Assembly: GCA_003598065.1 (NCBI GenBank)
Contig: QZKR01000108.1
Location: 1-64,000 of the forward strand
Direction of reading: 5' to 3'
From: Myxococcales bacterium
GTDB lineage: Bacteria; Myxococcota_A; SURF-8
DNA: 64,000 nt
Part shown: positions 54,181 to 63,257 of the stretch, piece by piece
How positions within the stretch are numbered: the stretch's first letter is position 1
Layout of the letters: each line of letters begins with the position of its first letter
Translations under genes and position numbers: made by a program
Notes under the pieces: generated by a model
What the model was told of the DNA's origin: nothing
The model's database searches: none
The model's input: the letters and a program-made list of their open reading frames with translations, nothing else

Positions 54181-57138
54181 TCAGCGCGCCGGCGCGCAAC
54201 GGCCCTTGTTGCTGCACGTCTGCCCCGTGGGACAGGGGAAGTTGAAAGCCGGGTCAGGATCTATCCAGCAATCGACGCGGCAGATCTTGCCGCCGCAGTC
54301 GGCGACGCCGCTGTCCCAGCAATACGCGCCGACCCCGCAGTTCGCGTCCGTCTGGCACGTCGGATAAGGCTTGATGGGATTGCAGGGCGCTCCGGGAATC
54401 GGGTCGTCGCAGCCGCCGCGTCCGTTGCAGATTTCGCCGGTGTAGCACTGCGAGTCGAGCATGCAGTCCTGCGGCTGGCAAACGCCCTCCGGCAGCCTGC
54501 ACGACATATGATAGGGGCATTCCTGGCCGTCGGGAGTTTCGCAGGGCGTGAAGATGCCGTGATAATCGACGTCGGACTCGGCGTCCGGTTCGGGCTCGTC
54601 GTCCGCATCGCCGTCGGCGGGCGGGGCGCACCTGCCGCGCGTCGTGCATTCCTCGCCGCCCGCGCAGCCCTGGGCGGGCGGCATGCAGTCGTTCTGACAG
54701 ACGCCGGCGTTGCACCACGCATACAGCGGACAGTCGGCGTCCACGCCGCAGCTCGGGTAGGTGAGATACGTCGGGCTCGGGACGAAGTCCGGCGCGACGC
54801 AGTCGCGACGCTCCGAACAGACGTTCCCCCCCGCGCAGCCGCTCCCGTCGTAGCAGCCGGCCATGCCCAGACAGGTGAACGAGTACGCATCGCAAAACTG
54901 GCCCTTCGGGCATTCGGGATGGCCCGCGCAATTTTGGTAGGCCATCTGGCAGGTGCCTATACTTGTGCATACGTAACCCGGATGCCCCTGCAAACTGCAA
55001 TCCTCGTCGGTCTGGCAGTCGAAGGCGCAGGTATTGCTCGGACCGCAGTACTGGCCGGGCGGGCAATCGGCGGTGCCGACGCACTGGCCGTCGTTGTCCG
55101 CCTCGTCGATCTCCGGCAGCTCGATCTCGATGCAGTCGTCGTCGATGTCGCCGCCGCAGAACGGAATCAGTTCGCAGCGGCCGCGTTCGTTGCAGCGCGT
55201 CTGGGGCACGGTGCAGGGATTCGTCGGACTGCAATCGGAGACGCACACGTTGTGCGGGAACTGGCAGAAATGGTAGAGCGGGCACTGATCGTCCTGCGTG
55301 CAGACGACGGTCTGGTCCTCTTCCGTTTCGTCGCCGTCCGCTTCGGGCAGGATGTCCTCGCAGCGGCCGCGCTCCGTGCAATAGGCGTCCACGCCGCCGT
55401 TGCAGTCCGCGTCCGCCGTGCAGTCGAAGGTGCAGAGATTGTTCGGAACGTCGCAGTACTGTCCCGCGGGGCAGTTGGAATCCATTTCGCAGAAGTAGCC
55501 CGCGAACTCGTCGGCGTCCTCGTCGCCGTCGGATTGCAGGAATTCGCATTTGCCGACGGCGTTGCAGCCCATCGTGTCCGGGCAGTCCTCGTTCGTCTGG
55601 CAGACCTGGTCGCAGATGTTGAACTCGTTGCAGAAATGGCCGGCCGGACAGTCGCCGTCGGTCGCGCAGCCTTCCTCGACGCAACGGCCGCGCTCGTTGC
55701 AGTAATAGGCCGCGCCGAAACGATCGATGCACTCCTGGGTCGTCTGGCAATCCTGGCAGCAGTAGGTATTGCCGTAGCAGCAGCTCCAGCCGTAGCCGCA
55801 TTGCTCGTCCGTGGAGCAGGGGCGCAGTTCCTGGTCGCCGTCGGCCTGCGCCGTGCAGCGGCCGTGGACGCACTCCTCGCCGATCGCCTGATTGCACTCG
55901 GCGGGCGAACAGCAGCCCGCCGCGCATCGCAAGGCGCTCTCGTCGCAGTACTCGCAGGGATCGTTGCAATCCGTGTCCTGCCCGCAGGTCTGGCCCGTCG
56001 GATCGCAGCGGCCGCGCGCCGTGTTGCAGGCGTACCCTTGGGCGCAATCGGCGTTGGTCGCGCACTCCCTGAAGCAGAAATTTTCGAGCGGGTTGGGCAT
56101 GACGAAGCAGTACATTCCCGGCGGGCAGACGGCCGCTTCGGTCGCCGGCGTGCAGGCGCCTCCGTCGTCATCGACGTCGCCGTCGGCGTCGGGGATGCAG
56201 AAGCCGTGCGCGTCGCAATGGTAGCCGATGCCGCAGCCGGCGTCGTTCGTGCAGCCGCGAACGCAGATGAGCTGCACGGGATCGCAGTAGTGCCGGAACG
56301 GGCACTGATCGTCGAAGGTGCAGAAGTCCTCCGGCTCCAGGTCGCCGGGTTCCCAATCGCCGTCGGGGGGGGGGTCGTCGTCCGTCTGGTCCCCGTCGGA
56401 AGGTTCGTCCTCATCCGGCTCCTTGTCGCCATCCGTCGCCGCGTCGTCGGTGTCGGCGTCGCCGTCGGGCTCCAGGTCGTCGTCCGCCTCGTCCGCGCCG
56501 TCCGCGTCATCGCCGTCCGGCGGCGCGCAGAAGGCTTCTTCGAAATTGTAAAGGTAGGGGGCGCAATAGAGCTTCACGACGTCTTCGACGGCGTCGTAAC
56601 TCAGCACGCAGCCAAGCGCCGGAACCTCCGCCGTGCCGTTCGCTTTGCATTCCAGATCGCCGTCGAAAACGTTCTGCTGGGCCGTGAAGACCTGAAGGCG
56701 GATCGACTCCGGCCGCGCCGCCTCGGCGGCGACGACGACTCTGGCGTAACCGGAAGGATTCTGCAGCAGCGGGTCGATGCAGAACGCGCCGGAAACGAAA
56801 CGGCAGAGGCCGGGTTTCTCCACGTCGCCATCGGATCCATCGCCGTCGGCCGGCGGCTCGCCGTCCGGTTCGCCATCTCCGTCCGCAAGCGGTTCGTCGT
56901 CATCGGCGGGAGCGTCGCCGTCCAGGGGATCGCGGTCGCCGTCCTCGTCCGATTTGACGCAGGTGTCGCCCTGCGGCCTGTAGCCTCTGTCGCAGACGCA
57001 TTGCCCGTCGATGAATTCGCCGTGGCCGCCGCAAGGTTGAACGGCCTGGTCGCCGTCCTGATCGTCCGCCTGTTCGGAGGACGAACCCGAGCAGGCCGCC
57101 AGGACAAGGAACGCCGCCGCGGTGAAGAAAATCCGCAT
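54181..57138 (-). CDS. Cys-rich lipoprotein with DGD linkers and Dickkopf-like repeats
   Basis: The chosen start is MRIFFTAAAF (985 aa), with GGGGAGG directly upstream and the lipobox VLAAC following. The track start lies 17 codons earlier. An EGF-like motif (CGGHGEFIDGQCVCDRGY) is followed by two long DGD/Asp-Glu linkers flanking a domain of about 100 residues. The C-terminal 700 residues hold about 14 copies of 'C..D.QCP.GxYCD....C...C..D.DC..G..CN..GRC', each with 6-8 Cys that should form disulfides. The domain is typical of surface lipoproteins of delta-like bacteria with unknown roles. It lies 95 bases upstream of the giant gene on the same strand, so the two may be cotranscribed. Confidence 0.85.
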   Translation of the reverse strand: MRIFFTAAAFLVLAACSGSSSEQADDQDGDQAVQPCGGHGEFIDGQCVCDRGYRPQGDTCVKSDEDGDRDPLDGDAPADDDEPLADGDGEPDGEPPADGDGSDGDVEKPGLCRFVSGAFCIDPLLQNPSGYARVVVAAEAARPESIRLQVFTAQQNVFDGDLECKANGTAEVPALGCVLSYDAVEDVVKLYCAPYLYNFEEAFCAPPDGDDADGADEADDDLEPDGDADTDDAATDGDKEPDEDEPSDGDQTDDDPPPDGDWEPGDLEPEDFCTFDDQCPFRHYCDPVQLICVRGCTNDAGCGIGYHCDAHGFCIPDADGDVDDDGGACTPATEAAVCPPGMYCFVMPNPLENFCFRECATNADCAQGYACNTARGRCDPTGQTCGQDTDCNDPCEYCDESALRCAAGCCSPAECNQAIGEECVHGRCTAQADGDQELRPCSTDEQCGYGWSCCYGNTYCCQDCQTTQECIDRFGAAYYCNERGRCVEEGCATDGDCPAGHFCNEFNICDQVCQTNEDCPDTMGCNAVGKCEFLQSDGDEDADEFAGYFCEMDSNCPAGQYCDVPNNLCTFDCTADADCNGGVDAYCTERGRCEDILPEADGDETEEDQTVVCTQDDQCPLYHFCQFPHNVCVSDCSPTNPCTVPQTRCNERGRCELIPFCGGDIDDDCIEIELPEIDEADNDGQCVGTADCPPGQYCGPSNTCAFDCQTDEDCSLQGHPGYVCTSIGTCQMAYQNCAGHPECPKGQFCDAYSFTCLGMAGCYDGSGCAGGNVCSERRDCVAPDFVPSPTYLTYPSCGVDADCPLYAWCNAGVCQNDCMPPAQGCAGGEECTTRGRCAPPADGDADDEPEPDAESDVDYHGIFTPCETPDGQECPYHMSCRLPEGVCQPQDCMLDSQCYTGEICNGRGGCDDPIPGAPCNPIKPYPTCQTDANCGVGAYCWDSGVADCGGKICRVDCWIDPDPAFNFPCPTGQTCSNKGRCAPAR

Positions 57139-57300
57139 CGCCTCCCCTGCCGCCGCTTTTCTCCGCTCTTTCATCATCGTGCTATCCATCCGCTTACCGA
57201 AAGCGCCTTATTTGTGGAACCGAACGCATCCTATGGCGCAAATCTCGACACGAACGACCGCCTGCAAACCGTTGCCGGTTGGAATCCGCCGCTTGCCTGC

Positions 57301-57780
57301 CTATGGCAGCGCATCCTTTTGCGGCACCTCCGTCTTTTTCATTTTTTCCGCCTGCAATTTTTTGACTTCCGTAAGTTTTTCTTCCGGCAGGACCGTCAGC
57401 GATCGGGCCACGAATTCGCCGCGCCCGTTCAAGACCCGCAGGATGGAAACCGCCCGCCCCGGCAACAGATCCCTGGCCGAGTGGCGGGAAATCTGGAGTT
57501 CTCCAGAATTGTTGAATTTCGTCGCCTCGGTGATGCGGATCGTCACCGGCCATTCCACCAGGATCAAGAGCAGATCGCCCTCGAACGGTGCCACGTTCTT
57601 CACCTCTCCGGTGATTTCCGTTCCGGAAAGGCGCGCCAGTCCCGATTGCGGCTTCGTCTGCGCGGCGACAAGGGCGGGAACGGCCAGCAAAAGCAGCCAA
57701 AACCCGACGCCCGCCAGCGCTTTGCACCCAAACGATACGCGTTGCGTCATGACCGTCGCTCCATCATTAATAAGTTCCAT
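57301..57780 (-). CDS. small secreted protein between the pilus operon and the Cys-rich lipoprotein
   Basis: A 159-aa protein of unknown function with a signal peptide (GVGFWLLLLAVPALVAAQ). The mature part is a small beta domain (GEVKNVAPFEGDLLLILV, ITEATKFNNSGE, LLPGRAVSILRVLNGRGEFVARSLTVLP) and a Lys/Glu-rich helical tail. The pattern loosely resembles DUF5666-type OB-like repeats. The ATG at 57780 follows GAGGT, and the Met ten codons later follows GGAG, so either start is possible. It begins 13 bases after the pilY1-like stop and is clearly part of that operon. Confidence 0.7.
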   Translation of the reverse strand: MELINDGATVMTQRVSFGCKALAGVGFWLLLLAVPALVAAQTKPQSGLARLSGTEITGEVKNVAPFEGDLLLILVEWPVTIRITEATKFNNSGELQISRHSARDLLPGRAVSILRVLNGRGEFVARSLTVLPEEKLTEVKKLQAEKMKKTEVPQKDALP

Positions 57781-57793
57781 CGCTTACCTCGCG

Positions 57794-60700
57794 TCAGCGA
57801 ATGCGGAAAAAGGTCGTCTTCGCTCCCTGCATCGGCGGCAGACCGGCGATCTGAATCCGCAGCACGCCCTGGTCGGCGCCCGTCTTCACGTACAACGAGT
57901 TGGTGTAAGGATCGACCTCGACGCGCGACAGGATCGAGCCGGCGAATTTCTGCCCGGCGTAGCCTTTGCCGCTGTTTTTATCGCTGGCGTTCAGAACCAA
58001 GTCGCCATCGATGTCCTGGATGGCGAAATTGGGCGCCTGACCGTCCTGGGCCCGGATCGACATGACGTAGCCGCCGCCTTTGCCGGCTTCGTTGACGGCG
58101 CGGATGTCGCAGGTGCCCTGCATGTTCGGCGTGAAGGTCGTGAAGAAGGCGATCCACTCGTTCGCCTGGCGGTTCTCCGCCTCCGTATCCGGGTCGGCCT
58201 GCTCCATGATCACCGGTTCGGTCACGACCTTTTCGCCGCGGTTGATCTCCAGCGTGGAATTGAACGCCAGCTTCCAGCCGCGCCAGCCGGTCTCGGGGTT
58301 GTTGCCCATGCGGTCGATGAGCCGCACCGGACGATCGCCGACTTCCAGGCTGGATCCGCCGGCGGTGGTGTCCTGCACCTGGCTGGACATCAGCTCGGCC
58401 CACTTCACGCGCGAGGCCTCCGAAGCGGTCGGATAGTTCCAGTCGATCACGCCGATGAACTGCTGCTGGTCGATGGTGCAGCCGGAATACGGCCACGTCA
58501 GACAAGCCGCGGCGTTCGGCTGACGCTTGAATTCGTCGAAGCTGTCGTGAAACGCGTCGTACTTGCCCGTCCCGACGAAGACCATCGTGCGGTCGAAATT
58601 GTCCACCTCGCCCAGAAAGGTTTTATCCGTCTGGCCCTCGTCGTTCGGGTTGGTGTCGGTGCGCCAGACCACCGGCCGCACGCTGATCGGCCGGGGATAT
58701 TTGTAGAACTCGTAGTAGGTGCTGGCGTCGTCCTCGCCGAGCAGCTGCTGGAGGCGGGTGTTCGCGACGCGCTGTTTGTAGTTGTACAGTTCGTCCGGCG
58801 TCTCCAGAACGCGGAAGGTGTTGAACAGCACCTGGCCTTCCAGGTGGAAGTTATGGCTGCCGGCGGTGTCGGGAATCACGGCGAACCGCAGCAGGTGCCC
58901 CGCCAGATCGCCGATGTAGACGGCGTCCTCGTATCCGTCCTGCTCGGTCGTCCAGGCGGCGTTGCGGAACTGGCCGTTGTCCATCACCGTCCCCGACGAC
59001 AGAACGTTGTTGCGGACGAACGTTTCGTCGTCGCCCAGGCCGGCGATGGCGATGTTGTAGGGCGGGTCATCGCCGGAATTCTTGGAGATGCGCACCTTGG
59101 CGACGAGCGTCGGCGTTTTCTGGCCGGAAGCCGGAAACATCTTGACGGCGTAGAAGTAGCCTTCCTTCTGGATCTGGGCGGCCGAGTGCGGCGCATACCC
59201 GGAACCGAAAAACGCCATCCACTCCGAATCCGTATCGTCGGGGTCCTTCGTCGTGCGGAAGCGGCCGGACGTCGGAACGGAATAGGTCAGGCCGAGGTCC
59301 GGATCGGTGAAATACCAGAGAAACTCCGCCCGGTCCGGGTCCGACTGGGTCGGCGTCAGATGCCCGTACGGCGGCGTGATGTCGAGCGCCCAGTAGTGGT
59401 CGCCGCCGCCGCGGCTGCCGACCAGCAGCACCGAACGCCATTCGTTCGTCGTTTTGTTGAACGCGTCGTGAACCACGGGACGCAGGTCCATCGCCGGCGA
59501 ACGAAGCTGCTCGTAAACCGGCCGGGCGATCTCCCGAAGCTTGGGCAGGATGTCCCAGGGGACGAAAGCCCAGAGTTCGACGCCGCTCTCGCCGTCGAAG
59601 CAGTGCAGCATGCCGTCGTTGGCGGCGACCAGCAGCGTCGGGCGGCGGCGCTGATAATCTTTGGCGTTGAAGAACTTGCTGTAGAGCACCGGCCCGACGT
59701 CCGCCCAGGAGTTGGACGGCTTCGAGCCGAGATAGATCGGATCGGCGTGGGCGATGTCGCCCAACAGCCAGCTGTCGTTGTAAATTTCGTCGTAGCGCTC
59801 GCGCAGCAGTTCGATCGTCACCGGCGTCGCCAGGGCGAGAGCGTCGGGATTGAGCGGCCGGTGCAGATCGTAGAGCGTCGAGGCGTTCGACGGGATGACT
59901 TTGCGCGACTGCAGAGGGTTGCCGGCGTCCGAGTTCTCGTTGAGAACGCCGGTCGTCCAGCTGATGAGGTCCGCCGCCTCGGCGGCGCTGTCGAAACCGA
60001 ACTGCGCATTGAGCGCATCGGCGTTGGAGGCCTCGAACCAGAGGCGCGCGCCGGAGGTGTTGAAGGTGAAAATTTTCCGGCCGCTGGCGGGAGCGAGGTA
60101 ATTGTCGATATTTTCGGTTTTCCACTTGCGGGTGACGCAGAAACCGAAAAGGTTGCCCTTGCCCGAGGAGCAGCCTACGGACGGGGTGTAGTAATCCACG
60201 GCGCAGTAATGCGGGCATTTGTCGGCCACCGGCGGTCCTTTGCATTCCGGCGCCGGCAGGCAGCGGTCGTCGTCCGTGCAGTCGGAATTGGTTTTGCAGG
60301 CCGTCGGCAGCCGGTAGCCGTAGATCGCGCCGCGCCAGTAGCGCGGATTGAAGTTGACGTCGTAGAGCGAGGGAGTGACCTTCACTTTGTCGCCGACTTC
60401 GTCGAGGTATTCGACGTCGTTGGAGGCGACCGAAAACAAAGAACGCACCGAACCGTAGGTCGATTGGAGAATCGGGTCGTCCAAGGTCCAACGGGCCGAG
60501 ACGTAGATCGGCCGCACGCCCAGGGTCAGATTGTCCCACTCCTGGGCGATGGCGTTGTCGTCGAGCCTGGTGAGCGCGACGCCGGCGGTGAGCGCGTCGG
60601 GGCCGAGCGGGTTGGACCAGGTGAAGGTGGGCAGGTCGTCGCGCTTCGTTTTGTCGAACACCGCCGCCCACCAGCCTTCGTACTGCTTGGCCGAGGGATG

Positions 60701-61579
60701 CATGGCCAAGGTGCCCTGGAAGAACGACGCGCCGCCGGTGCCGCCGGAAATCTTCGCCACGTCGCAGAGATAGCCGTAGCCGAAGTCGTTGCCGGCCGTA
60801 TAGGTGTCCACGACGTGCCAGAATTTCGCGCGCCGATAGAGCGTCGCGTTTTCCTTCTGCGTCTCCATCTTCCAGGTGATGTCGAAATACGGTTTGCCCG
60901 GCGGCTGATAGACGGACTGGGTGATGATGACGATGTCGTCCGTTTCCGGATCGCCGGTATCCAGCACGGCCATGTGGCGGGTGTCGATCCGGCTCCCCGT
61001 CGGCGACTGGGCGTGCAGTTGCATCGCGTCGCCGATGGTGTCGGGGAAAAGAATGCCCACCAGATCCTTATCGACGTCGGTCACCGCCTCGAGCCCGCCT
61101 TCCGGCAGGAGGGGACCGGCGTACTGCGTGCTCCACCGGCGCACGCAATCGCAATCGCCCGTCGGGTTGGCGCAGAGGCAAAGCGCGATCAACGTGTTGG
61201 TGAGACCGGGAAAGGCCTGGCCCGTACGATCGACGATGGTGTAGGTCTGCACCTCGCGCGCGCAGGAGCAGCTCCGACCGTCGTCGAAAGTGGGCTGAAT
61301 CGAACCGGCCATGACGATGTTTTTGTCGTTGGTGATGAACTGGCTGACGCCGATTTCGCCCGAACTGCTGACGCAGGAGCCCGGCGTCTCCTCGTCGCCG
61401 CAGGAGGTGTCCCCGGCGGCGTCGTAACAGCACTCGCCGTTCAAGCCGTCCAGGCCGTCCACCTTGTAAAAGAAGTCGGCGTTCAGGACTTTGTCGGTTT
61501 GCTGGGCGTTGACGGACGCGGACGCCATCAGCGCCAGAACGCTCAGGCCGAAAAGAAGGCTCAGTGTCTTGGACCTCAT
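57794..61579 (-). CDS. PilY1-like type IV pilus tip/biogenesis protein
   Basis: The protein is 1,261 aa from MRSKTLSLLF; an upstream ATG overlapping the pilX-like stop is another option. A signal peptide ends at SASVNAQQ. The C-terminal half has the PilY1 propeller signature: RRPTLLVAANDGMLHCFDGESG, ELWAFVPWDILPKL, SVLLVGSRGGGDHYWALDIT and WMAFFGSGYAP. PilY1 proteins act at the pilus tip in adhesion, twitching and surface sensing. The N-terminal half has no visible von Willebrand A MIDAS motif. It has Cys-rich parts instead (CSCAREV, LCLCANPTGDCDC) and an insert CKTNSDCTDDDRC similar to the repeats of the lipoprotein downstream. Confidence 0.9.
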   Translation of the reverse strand: MRSKTLSLLFGLSVLALMASASVNAQQTDKVLNADFFYKVDGLDGLNGECCYDAAGDTSCGDEETPGSCVSSSGEIGVSQFITNDKNIVMAGSIQPTFDDGRSCSCAREVQTYTIVDRTGQAFPGLTNTLIALCLCANPTGDCDCVRRWSTQYAGPLLPEGGLEAVTDVDKDLVGILFPDTIGDAMQLHAQSPTGSRIDTRHMAVLDTGDPETDDIVIITQSVYQPPGKPYFDITWKMETQKENATLYRRAKFWHVVDTYTAGNDFGYGYLCDVAKISGGTGGASFFQGTLAMHPSAKQYEGWWAAVFDKTKRDDLPTFTWSNPLGPDALTAGVALTRLDDNAIAQEWDNLTLGVRPIYVSARWTLDDPILQSTYGSVRSLFSVASNDVEYLDEVGDKVKVTPSLYDVNFNPRYWRGAIYGYRLPTACKTNSDCTDDDRCLPAPECKGPPVADKCPHYCAVDYYTPSVGCSSGKGNLFGFCVTRKWKTENIDNYLAPASGRKIFTFNTSGARLWFEASNADALNAQFGFDSAAEAADLISWTTGVLNENSDAGNPLQSRKVIPSNASTLYDLHRPLNPDALALATPVTIELLRERYDEIYNDSWLLGDIAHADPIYLGSKPSNSWADVGPVLYSKFFNAKDYQRRRPTLLVAANDGMLHCFDGESGVELWAFVPWDILPKLREIARPVYEQLRSPAMDLRPVVHDAFNKTTNEWRSVLLVGSRGGGDHYWALDITPPYGHLTPTQSDPDRAEFLWYFTDPDLGLTYSVPTSGRFRTTKDPDDTDSEWMAFFGSGYAPHSAAQIQKEGYFYAVKMFPASGQKTPTLVAKVRISKNSGDDPPYNIAIAGLGDDETFVRNNVLSSGTVMDNGQFRNAAWTTEQDGYEDAVYIGDLAGHLLRFAVIPDTAGSHNFHLEGQVLFNTFRVLETPDELYNYKQRVANTRLQQLLGEDDASTYYEFYKYPRPISVRPVVWRTDTNPNDEGQTDKTFLGEVDNFDRTMVFVGTGKYDAFHDSFDEFKRQPNAAACLTWPYSGCTIDQQQFIGVIDWNYPTASEASRVKWAELMSSQVQDTTAGGSSLEVGDRPVRLIDRMGNNPETGWRGWKLAFNSTLEINRGEKVVTEPVIMEQADPDTEAENRQANEWIAFFTTFTPNMQGTCDIRAVNEAGKGGGYVMSIRAQDGQAPNFAIQDIDGDLVLNASDKNSGKGYAGQKFAGSILSRVEVDPYTNSLYVKTGADQGVLRIQIAGLPPMQGAKTTFFRIR

Positions 61580-61596
61580 CGCCGGGTCTCCCGTCA

Positions 61597-62097
61597 TTAG
61601 GTGGACGCGAGCGTCTGCTGTTCGATGGTCTGCACCTGCCGCACGTTGATGCCCGCGTTGTCGGGCCGGACCACGCAGGAGTCAACCTTGTAGTGGTATG
61701 TCTTCAGCACGCGCGGCGATTCCTGGCCGCTCGTGCGGTTGTTGCGGTTGTCGGCGCTGATCTCGACCTTCACGTATTCGATGCAGTACTTCACGCGCCG
61801 GTCGAGGCTGTTCGGGTACCAGTGCTCCACCTCGGGGTTCGAGCCTTCGCAGGAGCAGTTGTAGCCCGGCACTTCGGGGTTGCTGGAGGTGAGAATCACC
61901 TGCCGCGCCGCTTCCACGCCGGCCTCGCCCCAGGACATGGCGATGACGTTGCTTTCGAAATTGCGGGCGATCTTCGTCTCGTTGATGGCGACGTTCACCG
62001 CCGTCGCGCCGATCAGCGACATCATCACCAGCAGGATCAGCGACACCACGAGCGTGTAGCCCCGCTTCCCCGCCATGATTGGCGTCCTCGCCGTCAT
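61597..62097 (-). CDS. PilX-like minor pilin
   Basis: The chosen start is MTARTPIMAGKRG (166 aa) behind GAGGC. Starts at 62118 or 62115, overlapping the pilW stop, are also possible. The leader GKRG-YTLVVSLILLVMMSLIGATA is typical of PilX, where the fifth residue is not Glu. The region NETKIARNFESNVIAMSWGEAGVEAA matches the PilX helix. The rest is a Cys-containing globular head. It is encoded between pilW- and pilY1-like genes, the normal order of the minor pilin operon. Confidence 0.85.
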   Translation of the reverse strand: MTARTPIMAGKRGYTLVVSLILLVMMSLIGATAVNVAINETKIARNFESNVIAMSWGEAGVEAARQVILTSSNPEVPGYNCSCEGSNPEVEHWYPNSLDRRVKYCIEYVKVEISADNRNNRTSGQESPRVLKTYHYKVDSCVVRPDNAGINVRQVQTIEQQTLAST

Positions 62098-62114
62098 TTG
62101 TGCCTCGTTTCTCA

Positions 62115-63245
62115 TCATATCTCCGCGCGGTAGGCGAACATGTTCGGCATGTAAACGATCGTGCTCATCAGCACGTGGTCTTTGCGGCATTCCTGCGTGT
62201 CCGACACGACGTAACCCACGGGATGATCGCCGAGGTAATACGTTTTCTTGATCCGGTCGGCGTTGCAGTCGGCCGCGCTGATCGTCGGATCGATGCCTTC
62301 GGTCTGTACGAGAATCTCGATTTTCACCGCCTTGATGCGCGTCAGCACGTTGGCGACGCTCGTGAAGTCGGGCCGGCAGTTCGGCGTCGGCACGAAGCTC
62401 GCCTCCGTAAGATCGGAGCAGCCGAAGAGCGTCTGCAACTCGGCCAGCGGCATGTCCAGCAGATACGAAAACTGCAGATCCTTCACGCCTTCCGCGATGT
62501 AGTAAAACGTGTCCGGGTCCGGATCGGCCTCGGTGCGCGGATTGTTCAGGAAATTCACGTCGCAGCCCCGCGCGCCGCCATCGACGTCCTTGCGCGTGCA
62601 GCGCGCGAGCCGGTCTCCCCAGTTCTGGTACGTGACGTACATCGGCTTCTGGATGAGGAGCGCGCCCTCATCGACGAAATCGGACGCCTGATATTCGGGA
62701 TCGGTGGACCAGATGCTGACGACCGCCGCCGAATCCGTGACGGCGCCGAGCTTGCCCGCGCCGACCCGCCGCCGGGAAAGATCGAAGATGGCGACGTCCA
62801 TGTTGGCGCGCAGCATGTCGCGGCCGGTGGACGGCTTCAGCGCGACCGAGGCGTTGCCGTTGCTGAGCGTGACCAGCGACACATCGGAAGCGACCAGCGC
62901 CATCGCGCCGCCGGAAGATTTGAATTGGATCGCGTCGGAAGCGTTGCTGTCGAAGCCGGCGTTGACGGTGCCGGTGGTGAAGCCCGTCTCGCGCCCGGGA
63001 TTGGCGGCGTCGGTGACGCGATTCTGCGCGATCGTGCCGAAGCCGGCCATCTTGATTTCGGCGGCCATCAGGTCCAGCGCGGCCCGGGCCGTCTGCTGGA
63101 TGCGGCTGACCTGCCCGCTGGAGGTATATACCCGGTTCGACGTGACGAAGAGCGCGAAGCCCGCCCCGATGACGATGGCGGACAGAGCCAAGGCCACCAT
63201 CAGTTCGATCAGCGTAAACCCGCGCGCCGTGCGAAGCGTCGTCAT
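62115..63245 (-). CDS. PilW-like minor pilin
   Basis: A 376-aa protein with a type III prepilin signal (TARG-FTLIELMVALALSAIVIGAG), including Glu at +5, cleaved and methylated by PilD. The following helix (SRIQQTARAALDLMAAEIKMAGFG) is typical for PilW. Length and position between PilV and PilX agree with the family. It forms part of the pseudopilin priming complex at the pilus tip. Confidence 0.9.
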   Translation of the reverse strand: MTTLRTARGFTLIELMVALALSAIVIGAGFALFVTSNRVYTSSGQVSRIQQTARAALDLMAAEIKMAGFGTIAQNRVTDAANPGRETGFTTGTVNAGFDSNASDAIQFKSSGGAMALVASDVSLVTLSNGNASVALKPSTGRDMLRANMDVAIFDLSRRRVGAGKLGAVTDSAAVVSIWSTDPEYQASDFVDEGALLIQKPMYVTYQNWGDRLARCTRKDVDGGARGCDVNFLNNPRTEADPDPDTFYYIAEGVKDLQFSYLLDMPLAELQTLFGCSDLTEASFVPTPNCRPDFTSVANVLTRIKAVKIEILVQTEGIDPTISAADCNADRIKKTYYLGDHPVGYVVSDTQECRKDHVLMSTIVYMPNMFAYRAEI

Positions 63246-63257
63246 GGCGTCACCCTC

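Noticed and set aside
54086-54217. The 44-codon upstream extension of the giant ORF
   Set aside because: It has no signal peptide logic and no ribosome-binding site, whereas GGAGG precedes the Met at 54085, followed directly by a good signal peptide.
47897-54367. 2,156-aa plus-strand ORF opposite the giant gene, and similar long antisense ORFs (38450-43747, 26234-29392, 57122-61600)
   Set aside because: They mirror the real frames in high-GC DNA: Arg/Ala/Gly/Val-rich composition without domains, signal peptides or ribosome-binding sites.
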